Part shown: in pieces, positions 6,834 through 14,476 of the stretch | Layout of the letters: the number at the start of each line of letters is the position of its first letter | Position numbering within the stretch: the stretch's first letter is position 1 | Made by a program: the position numbers and the translations under genes | DNA from: CAZUXY01 sp964624235 | Lineage (GTDB): Bacteria; Spirochaetota; UBA4802; UBA5368 | Length of the DNA stretch: 15,510 nt | Direction: 5' to 3' | Assembly: GCA_964624235.1 (NCBI GenBank) | Contig: CAZUXY010000082.1 | Location: 1-15,510, forward strand | Notes under the pieces: model-generated | Seen by the model: the letters and a program-made list of their open reading frames with translations, nothing else | Databases searched by the model: none | Told to the model about the DNA's origin: nothing

Positions 6834-7332
6834 GGTAACCTCCAAACAATATTTTAGAAATCGTGAGAAAGTCGCTTCTATTCATTCTGGTCAACAACTG
6901 TCATCATCAACCATATAGAATTCTCTGACGCGGGCCCTGCTGAAATTCAATCCATAAATTTTTACACCAACTGTCGTTGCATATGTTGTTCATTTAGAGT
7001 TTAACACTAAAATGGGGGCTGTTTATGTCAATAATGATTTGCTTCTTTTTTGTATATTTTAGAAATTTTTTATCATTTTACCATCATTTTCAGCAATAAA
7101 TTATATACAATTTTAGCTATACATATATTCAAAGATTATATTATTGTTATTAAATACCCTCATCACACCGTTCTTTTTCATCCAATCGTTCCGGCAGAGA
7201 CAGCATTTGAACTACCGGTCCTGTCATTTCTCTGATACGTTTATCCATAGAGACGTTAAAGAATTGATTTTATCTGTATCCCCTTTTAGAGTGTGCGACA
7301 CTGTTTCATCATGACCATTCGCGGCCGGACAG
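6834..7332. other. AT-rich divergent intergenic region
   Basis: About 500 nt between dehydrogenase copy 3 (minus) and the promoter of the DprA-like gene (plus). It is very AT-rich from about 7030 to 7160, as other upstream regions here are. I found no convincing gene. Short open frames such as 7050-7235 plus lack ribosome sites and have low-complexity translations. It contains the copy 3 leader and promoter. Confidence 0.4.
7004..7031 (-). promoter_or_regulatory. Candidate promoter for dehydrogenase copy 3
   Basis: TTGACA (7031-7026) on the minus strand with a poor -10 match TAGTGT (7009-7004) after 16 bp. The leader to the ATG at 6833 is about 165 nt. The box is in the same ATTGACA context as in the other two dehydrogenase leaders. 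Confidence 0.35.
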
Positions 7333-7362
7333 TTGATCGGTCTTTGACCGGCACCGTATAAT
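7333..7362 (+). promoter_or_regulatory. Promoter of the DprA-like/patatin pair, with dyad in the spacer
   Basis: TTGATC (7333-7338), an 18-bp spacer and a perfect TATAAT (7357-7362). The spacer contains a dyad, CGGTC-TTT-GACCG (7338-7350), where a regulator could sit between the two promoter boxes. Transcription would start near 7369, about 95 nt before the first gene. Confidence 0.5.
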
Positions 7363-7465
7363 CCCGCGGCAGATTGAACGACATCATGACAGCAGGTATA
7401 AACGGAATTTGTATCGTAACCCGACCACCGGTCGCGGACAAACCCTGCAAAACAGACAGGGAAAG

Positions 7466-8392
7466 ATGAAAAACTATAAATACTGGATCGCGCTGGAACA
7501 GACCAAGGGTATCGGTCCTGTCCACCTTCGTGAAATCCACCAGTCCCTTTCAAGACTGGATCTTTCAATCGTGGATCTTTTTGCACTGGATCAACGGGAA
7601 ATCGAGAAGGAACTCTCACTGAGCCCCGCCATCGCCCGTGGGGTACGTGATGCATCCGATACACTCCCGGTGATTGAAGAGAATTACTATACGATGCTGG
7701 ATGCGGGTATATCGGTAACGGTTTTTTTTGAAGATATGTATCCGGTACGGCTGAAAACACTTCTAAAAAACGAATACCCCCCGATTCTGTATACCCTGGG
7801 GAACCTGGAGATATTCAGAAAAAAGGGCGCGGCCATAATCGGTGATATTAATATAAGCCAGAAGGGAGAATTGATTACATACCTGGCCGCCAGGGAACTC
7901 TGTGCTCACCACATAACGGTGATCAGCGGCCTGGCCCGTGGGGCGGATATGACCGCCCACCGTTCGGCGCTTGAGAACGGCGGTACCACCATGGCGCTGC
8001 TGCCCTACGGCTTCGCCCATCTTAAAATTCCCGAGATTTTAAAAAACGTTTTTGTACCCGACAATGCGCTGCTCGTTTCACCGTTTTTCCTCAACCGGGA
8101 ATACTCCCCCTATCTTGCGATGCAGAGGAACCGTATTATCTGCGCACTTTCCCTGGCTGCTTTTATTGTCGAATCTCCCAAAGAAGGCGGAATATTCGAG
8201 GCAGCCAAATCCGCAAAAAACATCGGTGTTCCGCTCTACACCGTTGAATATACTGATTATCCCGAATCCGCCATGGGGAATTCGTTTCTGATAAACGAGA
8301 TGGGAGCACACCCCGTGAGGGGGCGTATGATAAACGATCTGCTGACTCCCAACCTGGACCGTCTTATCGGAGATGTGAAGTTCAGCAACTGA
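7466..8392 (+). CDS. Divergent DprA/SMF-like Rossmann protein (308 aa)
   Basis: Related to DprA, which loads RecA on incoming single-stranded DNA in transformation. Residues 7-30 resemble the N-terminal helical segment (YWIALEQTKGIG), 89-112 the pre-Rossmann stretch (MYPVRLKTLL, PPILYTLGN), and 122-260 the DprA Rossmann fold: SGLARGAD (154-161), His165, RNRII (221-225) and EGG (240-242). The canonical GSR motif of DprA is replaced by GDI at 126-128, and SGSLITA is replaced by GGIFEAA. The protein stops soon after the fold, without the C-terminal winged-helix domain of many DprAs. It may therefore be a repurposed SLOG-type nucleotide-binding protein. The start ATG 7466 is chosen by homology and AGGGA just upstream; a TTG at 7409 would add 19 unsupported residues. 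It lies 19 nt before the patatin gene. Confidence 0.8.
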   Translation: MKNYKYWIALEQTKGIGPVHLREIHQSLSRLDLSIVDLFALDQREIEKELSLSPAIARGVRDASDTLPVIEENYYTMLDAGISVTVFFEDMYPVRLKTLLKNEYPPILYTLGNLEIFRKKGAAIIGDINISQKGELITYLAARELCAHHITVISGLARGADMTAHRSALENGGTTMALLPYGFAHLKIPEILKNVFVPDNALLVSPFFLNREYSPYLAMQRNRIICALSLAAFIVESPKEGGIFEAAKSAKNIGVPLYTVEYTDYPESAMGNSFLINEMGAHPVRGRMINDLLTPNLDRLIGDVKFSN

Positions 8393-8411
8393 CGCCGTAA
8401 AGAGAAATAAA

Positions 8412-10616
8412 ATGCGCGAAAATATTCTTTTTATCACGGCTGCCTTGATTATCCTCTGCGTACTGCCGGTTAAGCCGGTCGCGGCGGAGGTGACTGTCGA
8501 GGAAAGGCCCAGGATAGGACTGGTGCTCAGCGGCGGCGGGGCCAAGGGGATAGCCCATGTCGGGGTTCTGAAGGTGCTGGAAGAAGCCGGCATCAGGGTG
8601 GATTATATCGCCGGGACCAGCATGGGGAGCATCGTCGGCGCCCTATACGCTATCGGTTATAACGCGGGGACCCTCGAAAGGATCGCCCTTAAAATGGACT
8701 GGGGGGACATACTTGCCGACGAGGTGTCCCATCGCACCATGTCGATGCAGGAGAAACTTGCGGACGGCCGTTACGCCTTCTCTTTCCCGATACGGAAGGG
8801 TGGCGTCTCCCTGCCGACCGGTTTCATTCCGGGGCAGAAGCTCATGAAGGAGCTCTGCCGCCTCACGCTCCCGGCGCATAACGTAAGGGATTTCAGAAAC
8901 CTCACCATTCCCTTTATCTGCATAGCGACCGATATGGAAACAGGCAAACCCATGGTTTTCGACCGGGGATACCTCCCCGATGTACTGAGGGCGAGCATGG
9001 CGATTCCATCGATCTTCACTCCGGTGGAAATAGAGGGCAGGCTCTATGTAGACGGGGGCATAGTGCAGAATTTCCCGGTCTCCGACACGCGCGCCATGGG
9101 GGCCGACATCATCATCGGGGTGGACGTTCAGACTCCGCTGTATTCGAAAGAAGAGCTGAATTCACTTGCCAGGATCATGGAACAATCAATTTATTTCCTT
9201 GGCGAGATTTCCAACCGGCGTGAGCGTAAGCTCTGCGACGTACTCATAACCCCAGACATGGCGGGTTTCACTTCATCGAGCTTCGACAATCCCGCCGAGC
9301 TCATACGAAGGGGCGAGGCGGCCGCCAGGGCGCGGCTGCCCCAGCTGATGGCCCTGGCTAAAAAAACCGGAAAGGACAAAGCGCGGGCCAGGGTAACCCC
9401 TCCGGAACCCAAAGGAACATTCCATATCACCAGGGTAAGGATCGAAGGACTCAATAAGGTTTCACATAGCCTGGTTATCGGCGCACTCGGAATCAAAACG
9501 CCGGGTAACGTCACCTCCAGGGACCTGGACAGGGCTATAGACCGCATATACGGCACGTTGTTCTTCGAGCGTGTTGATTACCGTCTTCAACCTGATTTAA
9601 ACGGGGAAATGCTCATCATACGCGTGGCTGAAACCACTACCGATTTCATTAAGGTGGGGCTCCATTACGACAGCGACATGAAGGCGGCGCTGCTTCTTAA
9701 CGCCACGTTCCGCAACATCGCCGGAGAGGGATCCAAATTCTCGTTTGATCTGAACCTCAGCGAGAACCTCGGGGCCGAGACCTCTTATTTTATCCAGACC
9801 GGCCTGCGACCGGGAATCGGGACGGGTGTGATGATCTGGTATCAGCAGTTCGATGTCAATATTTATGAAAACCGGGAACTGATCGCCAATATGAACTACC
9901 GCACATACGGCGGTGATATTATACTGTTCACTACTTTTTCAAACGTCTTTGCGCTCGGATTCGGATTGCAGAAACAATATACAGCTCTAGAGAAAAAACT
10001 GGCACCACCCGAATGGGAAAGCGGGGCCATGGATTTTCTGAATTATTACGGATTCCTCAATTTCGACAGTCTGGACCGTAAGGTGTTCACCCGCCGGGGT
10101 GTATTTTTTTACTTCCAGGCGATGCGTATAACGACGGATTTTGACGCGGAAGACACTTTGCTTTATAAACCGGTCAACAAGTATTCCCTTCAGTATTCGG
10201 TCTTTTTTCCGTTGCATCGGCGTATAACGTTTCAGGTGGGGGGTCTTGGAGGTATTATAGACGGGGATCCCGTGTATCCGGCCCACCTTTTTTATCTGGG
10301 GAGTATATACACCAACCAGAAGGAAGTCTACCCCTTCACGGGATTTCATTTCATGGAGATTTCCGGGAAGAACATGGCGGTTGCAAACTGCAGCCTGCAG
10401 GTAGAGCCCTGGAACAACTTCTACTTTACCCTCAGGGGCAACATCGGTAAGGTCGGCGAACAGCCCGAAGATTTGACGAACGGCAACGATTTACTCATAG
10501 GAGCCGGACTGACCGCGGGCCTGTTTAGTCTCATCGGGCCCCTGGAGGTCAGTCTGGCCACCGGGAACGGAAAGGATATACTCCTGCTGCATGTCAATAT
10601 CGGTTACCGGTTTTAA
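8412..10616 (+). CDS. Patatin-like phospholipase with POTRA and outer-membrane barrel (PlpD-type, type Vd)
   Basis: Predicted secreted lipase tethered to or released through its own outer-membrane barrel. Residues 1-25 form a signal peptide (hydrophobic run, cleavage after VAA). The patatin domain spans about 33-315: oxyanion motif GGGAKG at 41-46, nucleophile Ser70 in GTSMG, and catalytic Asp214 in DGG, so the Ser-Asp dyad is intact. One POTRA-like domain follows (about 337-407, FHITRVRIEGLNKV onward), then a BamA/FhaC-like 16-strand-type barrel (about 412-734) ending in the terminal aromatic signature GYRF. The architecture and length (734 aa) match PlpD-like type Vd autotransporters. The family hydrolyses phospholipids or acyl esters; the actual substrate is unknown. 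It is probably co-transcribed with the DprA-like gene, though the functional link is unclear. The ribosome site is weak (AAGAGA). Confidence 0.93.
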   Translation: MRENILFITAALIILCVLPVKPVAAEVTVEERPRIGLVLSGGGAKGIAHVGVLKVLEEAGIRVDYIAGTSMGSIVGALYAIGYNAGTLERIALKMDWGDILADEVSHRTMSMQEKLADGRYAFSFPIRKGGVSLPTGFIPGQKLMKELCRLTLPAHNVRDFRNLTIPFICIATDMETGKPMVFDRGYLPDVLRASMAIPSIFTPVEIEGRLYVDGGIVQNFPVSDTRAMGADIIIGVDVQTPLYSKEELNSLARIMEQSIYFLGEISNRRERKLCDVLITPDMAGFTSSSFDNPAELIRRGEAAARARLPQLMALAKKTGKDKARARVTPPEPKGTFHITRVRIEGLNKVSHSLVIGALGIKTPGNVTSRDLDRAIDRIYGTLFFERVDYRLQPDLNGEMLIIRVAETTTDFIKVGLHYDSDMKAALLLNATFRNIAGEGSKFSFDLNLSENLGAETSYFIQTGLRPGIGTGVMIWYQQFDVNIYENRELIANMNYRTYGGDIILFTTFSNVFALGFGLQKQYTALEKKLAPPEWESGAMDFLNYYGFLNFDSLDRKVFTRRGVFFYFQAMRITTDFDAEDTLLYKPVNKYSLQYSVFFPLHRRITFQVGGLGGIIDGDPVYPAHLFYLGSIYTNQKEVYPFTGFHFMEISGKNMAVANCSLQVEPWNNFYFTLRGNIGKVGEQPEDLTNGNDLLIGAGLTAGLFSLIGPLEVSLATGNGKDILLLHVNIGYRF

Positions 10617-10789
10617 GCTTCAGCCCAACGAACGAAGTATTGCGTAAGTGTATATCCCTTGCCGGTTGGCACGGTGCGTTGTTTTCATTACTTTGTATAT
10701 ACACAGTACGCCTGTGCGGATATGTCATCTCTCCCAGGCGGCCGGTTTCCACAAAAAACCGATCCTGATTTCTCTATTGAGGTAAACCG
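10617..10789. other. Spacer before the flavin split-barrel gene
   Basis: 173 nt with no ORF. It holds an 8-bp inverted repeat (GTGTATAT 10648-10655 with ATATACAC 10697-10704), a CACAG/CTGTG hairpin near 10702-10716 and a CGGTTT/AAACCG hairpin (10743-10761). No run of Ts follows any of them and no strong promoter is visible. Confidence 0.35.
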
Positions 10790-11200
10790 ATGAACGATCT
10801 CAAATCATATTTTGAAAACACGCGGGGCACGGGAGTCCTTGCGACGGCGGACAATGAGGGTAAGGTAAACGGCGCTCTGTACGCTCGTCCCCATTTCATG
10901 GAAGACGGGACCATAACCCTGATCATGAACGATCGACTCAGCCGCGCGAATCTTTTGAAAAATCCTTTTGCGGCCTATGTATTCATTACGGAAGGACCCG
11001 GGCGGACCGGTGTACGACTTTATCTTGAGATGCAGCGGGAGGAGAAAAACACCGCGTTGATAGACACCCTCAGCCGTCATGGGAAACCGGCAAACGGGGA
11101 TGGTTCCATGAAAAACAGGTATCTGGTATACTTTCGGATACTCAAGGTGCTGCCGTTGACGGGAGCAGGTGAAGAAGGACACCAGGTTACAGGGCGCTGA
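10790..11200 (+). CDS. Pyridoxamine 5'-phosphate oxidase-family (flavin split-barrel) protein, 136 aa
   Basis: Small FMN/F420-type split-barrel protein. The N-terminal half (about 4-70) shows the family pattern: a short helix, then GTGVLATADNEGKVNGALYARPHF, a strand with ITLIMNDRLSRANLLKNPFAAYVFI, and a C-terminal sheet (YLVYFRILKVLPL). The length fits small members that use FMN for redox chemistry on unknown substrates; true PdxH is longer (about 220 aa), so vitamin B6 synthesis is not implied. The start is supported by TGAGGT 6 nt upstream. The final four codons overlap, tail to tail, the end of the oppositely transcribed GGDEF gene by 14 bp, leaving no space for a terminator between them. 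Confidence 0.85.
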   Translation: MNDLKSYFENTRGTGVLATADNEGKVNGALYARPHFMEDGTITLIMNDRLSRANLLKNPFAAYVFITEGPGRTGVRLYLEMQREEKNTALIDTLSRHGKPANGDGSMKNRYLVYFRILKVLPLTGAGEEGHQVTGR

Positions 11201-12209
11201 CGACCCTGTTTCTCCCCTCTTCCTTTGCGCGGTAAAGGGCCTGGTCCGCTTTTTCTTTCAGGGACTTGATACTCCCGATACCCTGAGTATACGCGGTAAT
11301 CCCCTGGCTGGTGGTTACCTGTTTCAAGGGACCGTTGAGCTCTTTAAGGATGGTCAGTTTCTCCACTTCCCTGCGCACCGATTCGGAAAGCTGTACCGCT
11401 TCTTCAACGGGTGTGCCGGGAAAAATCACGGAAAATTCGTCACCGCCGTAGCGGGCGACGATATCCTCCGGCCTTAACTGCTTTTTGAACACCGACACCA
11501 CCTCTATGATCAAACGGTCGCCCGTCTCATGGCCATAGTGCTCATTTATCTGGCGGAAATAGTCCAGATCCACCATGGCCAGAGAAAAAGGCTCGCCGCC
11601 GGCGCTTGCAGCGAGAAAATGACTTTCCAGTGCTTCATCCAGATATCGCCGGTTATAGACGCCGGTCAATTCATCGGTGATCGCGCGCCGCCGCGCATCA
11701 TTGCCCCATCGTATCATCTCTGATAGAAATCCGCTGGTATTCTGAAGCCTCTGGGTCGTGATGTGCAGCATGCGGTACATTATTTTTATGGCGGTGCCTG
11801 GATCGGATTTGAGAAACCTGAAAAAATCATACTGATTGAGCCTGTACAGAACCGTGTCCGCATCCATTTTACAGGTGGCGGAGCGGGGTGCGTTCTCGAA
11901 TATCGCCATTTCACCGAAAAAGTCCCCCGGCTTGAAAGTAGCCACCACCCGCTCTTTCCCCTCCGGGAGGGAGATTATACTTAAAACATTACCGCTCTTC
12001 ACGATATACAGCTCTTCACCCTCCTCGCCCTGACGGAAAAGTACCTCGTCTTTTTTCAGTTCCACCGGTTTAAGCAGACCGCACAAAGACTCGATTTCCT
12101 TCTCATGCAGCGAGGAGAAAATATCAACTTTCTTTAAAAACCCCACCATGGTCTTCATTTTACTTTCATCAACCCGTGTCTTAAAAGTCAGCGTATCAAG
12201 GTATTTCAA
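11187..12209 (-). CDS. cNMP-binding domain/GGDEF diguanylate cyclase (340 aa), apparently intact
   Basis: Probable c-di-GMP synthase under control of a cyclic nucleotide or similar ligand. Residues 25-145 are a cyclic-nucleotide-binding domain with the phosphate cassette FGEMAIFENAPRSA (98-111, Glu100, Arg109). A short helix leads to the GGDEF domain (about 175-340): DELTGVYNRR (179-188), metal-binding VDLD (213-216), and active site GGDEF (255-259), with the allosteric I-site RPED at 246-249 exactly five residues before it. There are no membrane segments, so it is a soluble sensor. The first codon is a TTG whose TTGA overlaps the stop of the upstream gene by 4 bp, suggesting translational coupling. 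ATG codons at 12158 and 12149 are alternative starts that still keep the ligand domain. It is the last gene of the minus-strand cluster. Confidence 0.92.
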   Translation of the reverse strand: MKYLDTLTFKTRVDESKMKTMVGFLKKVDIFSSLHEKEIESLCGLLKPVELKKDEVLFRQGEEGEELYIVKSGNVLSIISLPEGKERVVATFKPGDFFGEMAIFENAPRSATCKMDADTVLYRLNQYDFFRFLKSDPGTAIKIMYRMLHITTQRLQNTSGFLSEMIRWGNDARRRAITDELTGVYNRRYLDEALESHFLAASAGGEPFSLAMVDLDYFRQINEHYGHETGDRLIIEVVSVFKKQLRPEDIVARYGGDEFSVIFPGTPVEEAVQLSESVRREVEKLTILKELNGPLKQVTTSQGITAYTQGIGSIKSLKEKADQALYRAKEEGRNRVVSAL

Positions 12210-13213
12210 CGCGCGATCCGGTCACCGCCGCTTTCACGTGCCTCCCACATTTTACTGAAAGCGCTTTCAAGCAGTTTTCTGCCGTCCCCGGCGTCATCGG
12301 GAAACTGCGCGATTCCCATGCTGACAGTTATGGGGATGTGCTTGCCTCCCGTGGCCTGGGACGTATCGACCTTCTGCAGCGATACGTTCAGCGATTCAGC
12401 TTTCTTCATGGCCTGTTCAGCCGCCTGTTCAGGAAGTATCACCATAAATTCATCCCCACGGTAACGTACCGGTATGTCCCCGGAAGATATTTTATTCCGC
12501 ACCGCGTCCGCCAGCATGCGAAGTACACGATCGCCCGCGTCATGTCCGCAGGTATCGTTGATGGCCTTAAAATTATCGGGCTTGAGCGCGAGCACCGATA
12601 CTCTTTCACCGAATTCCGGGAGCCGGGTCACAAACTCTTCTTCGAGAAAAGTCCTGTTATACAGGCCGGTGAGCTTATCGTTGAGTATCTGCTTTCTTAA
12701 TTCCTGCACCCACTGGGTCCTCTCGGAAATGAGCGAATTGGTACGCCTGATCCTGCCTGATATCATCGCTAGAAGCTTGTGCAGCATCTGGGCCGAGATA
12801 TATGCGTGTTTTTCCAGAATGCCGGTAAAGGTAATCCCCTCCATGGGAAACACCAGCAGGCTGGTTTCATCTTCCGCCGTCGCCGTCGCGGTACGGGGGC
12901 TTTCTTCGAATAGGCTCAGTTCGCCGAAGGATTCACCGGGAAGATAGCGCGCCACGTCCCGCTGCTTCTCGCCTTCAGTTTTCACCGTAATGAGCACCTG
13001 CCCTTTACTGACCACGAAAAGTTCGGTACCACGGCTTCCCTCGCGGAATATTTCATCGCCCCGGGAATACCCGCGGTATTCGCTGTAGCGCGATATCACT
13101 TCCAGCTCGTCGTCGGCAAACTGGGAGAAAACATCAACTTTTTTAAGAAGCGTAATTTTTTCGTTTGGTCCTTTTTTCTTCATGATCCTTTTCGTTCCCC
13201 GCAACGCCGGCAC
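12206..13213 (-). CDS. cNMP-binding domain/degenerate GGDEF protein (335 aa)
   Basis: Paralogue of the following gene with the same two domains: cyclic-nucleotide-binding domain (about 22-145, cassette FGELSLFEESPRTA at 96-109) and GGDEF domain (about 175-335, NDKLTGLYNR). Key positions are changed. The signature is RGDEF (252-256) in place of GGDEF, the metal-site VDLD is LKPD (210-213), and the I-site Arg is gone (SSGD, 243-246). It is therefore likely inactive as a cyclase, although a few non-canonical GGDEF variants stay active. It may act as a dimer partner or a nucleotide-responsive regulator of its neighbour. The start is GTG 13213 with AGGA 8 nt upstream, 12 nt after the GAPDH stop; ATG 13183 is an alternative. 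The close spacing indicates one operon. Confidence 0.9.
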   Translation of the reverse strand: MPALRGTKRIMKKKGPNEKITLLKKVDVFSQFADDELEVISRYSEYRGYSRGDEIFREGSRGTELFVVSKGQVLITVKTEGEKQRDVARYLPGESFGELSLFEESPRTATATAEDETSLLVFPMEGITFTGILEKHAYISAQMLHKLLAMISGRIRRTNSLISERTQWVQELRKQILNDKLTGLYNRTFLEEEFVTRLPEFGERVSVLALKPDNFKAINDTCGHDAGDRVLRMLADAVRNKISSGDIPVRYRGDEFMVILPEQAAEQAMKKAESLNVSLQKVDTSQATGGKHIPITVSMGIAQFPDDAGDGRKLLESAFSKMWEARESGGDRIAR

Positions 13214-13225
13214 ACCATCCTTATC

Positions 13226-14380
13226 CTACCTTTTACCGCACAGCAGTTCGTAAAGCCTCCAGAGCGAACATACATACCCGAATTCGTTATCGTACCAGAA
13301 GTTAAGGTCCACCATCGTATAATACTGATCATTCCTTTTCGAGGTCCGCCGGTGCGTGAACATCGAGTCATATATCGTCGAATAGGTGCTTCCGATAATA
13401 TCGGCGCTTACCAGCTGTTCCTCCGAGTATTTCATAATATCGTGATTTTTCGCGGCATATGACCTGAAAATATCGTGTATCTCGGGATGATCGTAATCGC
13501 CAAGTAATGAAACGTCAAGTATCACTATGGAACCCGTCGTGGTTGGCACCCTGATCGAGGAGGCCTGGGATCCTATGCCCAGTTCCCGTATCTCGGGAAT
13601 CACCTCTAGAACCGCGTTCGCGGCGCCGGTTGACGTAGGGATCATGGTATTGAATGAACTCCGTGTTTTTCGTGTGTCTTTCTCGCCATCCTTGGGTAAA
13701 GTGTCGAGCACGTTTTGAGAGTTGGTCGCCGCGTGCACGGTGGTAAGAGCATAAGACAGAAACTTTTCGCCGAAATGGTCCACCAGCGCCTTGATCGGCG
13801 GGGCGCAGCAGTTTGTGGTGCATGATGCATTGGATATGATAGCGTGCTTTTGAACGTCGTAACCGCTGAAGTTGACGCCGCCCACCAGTGTCACCGCATC
13901 ATCGGACATCGGGGTCCCTTTCTTCTTAATCTTGAACGGGGCCGACAGCACCACTTTTCTCGCATGGTTGAGATGGCCCCTCAGTGAATTGTCATCGTTT
14001 ATCGTGGGATCGGTCATCTTGCCGGTGGTGTCGATCACCACCTCCACGCCGTGGTCAGACCAGGGAATGTTCCCCGGAACACGGTACGACGGGTCATTGA
14101 GCCACACCAGCTTGACGCCGTTGAGATAAAGGTCGTCGCCTTTGATATCTATGGCATTATCACGCTGGAAACCCGCAATGAACCGGTTATATGTTCCATA
14201 GGTGGAATCGAAGGCCAGGTAGGTCGCCAGGTCCTCTATGCCCTTGCCGGTTTTCCTGCCGGTTGATACCACGATCTGTTTGTGTTCCCTTTTCGCCGAA
14301 AGCAGCCATACCAGAAGTTTTCCGATTCTCCCGATACCGCATACTCCCACCGGCGCTTTTGATGAAACAATACCGCTCAT
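13226..14380 (-). CDS. gap: Glyceraldehyde-3-phosphate dehydrogenase, divergent (384 aa)
   Basis: Converts glyceraldehyde 3-phosphate, phosphate and NAD(P)+ to 1,3-bisphosphoglycerate. The Rossmann start is VGVCGIGRIGK (11-21). The catalytic motif ASCTTNC carries Cys187, with His216 in TTVHAATNSQ, phosphate-site TSTGAA (249-254), SIRVP (275-279) and WYDNEFGY (362-369). The protein is about 50 residues longer than usual. The end of the second Rossmann strand, normally a ND pair binding the NAD ribose, reads VVSTGRKTGKG (37-47). That basic loop could favour NADP. Trp of the WYDNEWGY motif is Phe. The start is ATG 14380, preceded by GGAGGTG; an upstream in-frame ATG (14410) lacks a ribosome site. 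It lies 96 nt after the dikinase-like gene and 12 nt before the degenerate GGDEF gene. A role in anabolism or carbon fixation is possible. Confidence 0.93.
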   Translation of the reverse strand: MSGIVSSKAPVGVCGIGRIGKLLVWLLSAKREHKQIVVSTGRKTGKGIEDLATYLAFDSTYGTYNRFIAGFQRDNAIDIKGDDLYLNGVKLVWLNDPSYRVPGNIPWSDHGVEVVIDTTGKMTDPTINDDNSLRGHLNHARKVVLSAPFKIKKKGTPMSDDAVTLVGGVNFSGYDVQKHAIISNASCTTNCCAPPIKALVDHFGEKFLSYALTTVHAATNSQNVLDTLPKDGEKDTRKTRSSFNTMIPTSTGAANAVLEVIPEIRELGIGSQASSIRVPTTTGSIVILDVSLLGDYDHPEIHDIFRSYAAKNHDIMKYSEEQLVSADIIGSTYSTIYDSMFTHRRTSKRNDQYYTMVDLNFWYDNEFGYVCSLWRLYELLCGKR

Positions 14381-14476
14381 AGTACACCTCCCCATTGATG
14401 TAGGCTCCAATCCTGTCGGAGATCGGTATTTTTGTATTAATGACGTCGGATTAATTATTTAAAATAGAATGTTCTT
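14381..14476. other. Spacer between dikinase-like gene and GAPDH
   Basis: 96 nt on the minus-strand transcript. It contains a perfect short dyad ATTAAT-CCGACGTC-ATTAAT (about 14434-14456) and no intrinsic terminator. The dyad could be an internal control site. Otherwise nothing gene-like is present, so read-through into GAPDH is plausible. Confidence 0.35.

Noticed and set aside
7224..7760. Minus-strand 178-aa ORF across the DprA-like promoter and start
   Set aside because: It overlaps a homology-supported gene and promoter; its translation has no recognisable domain.
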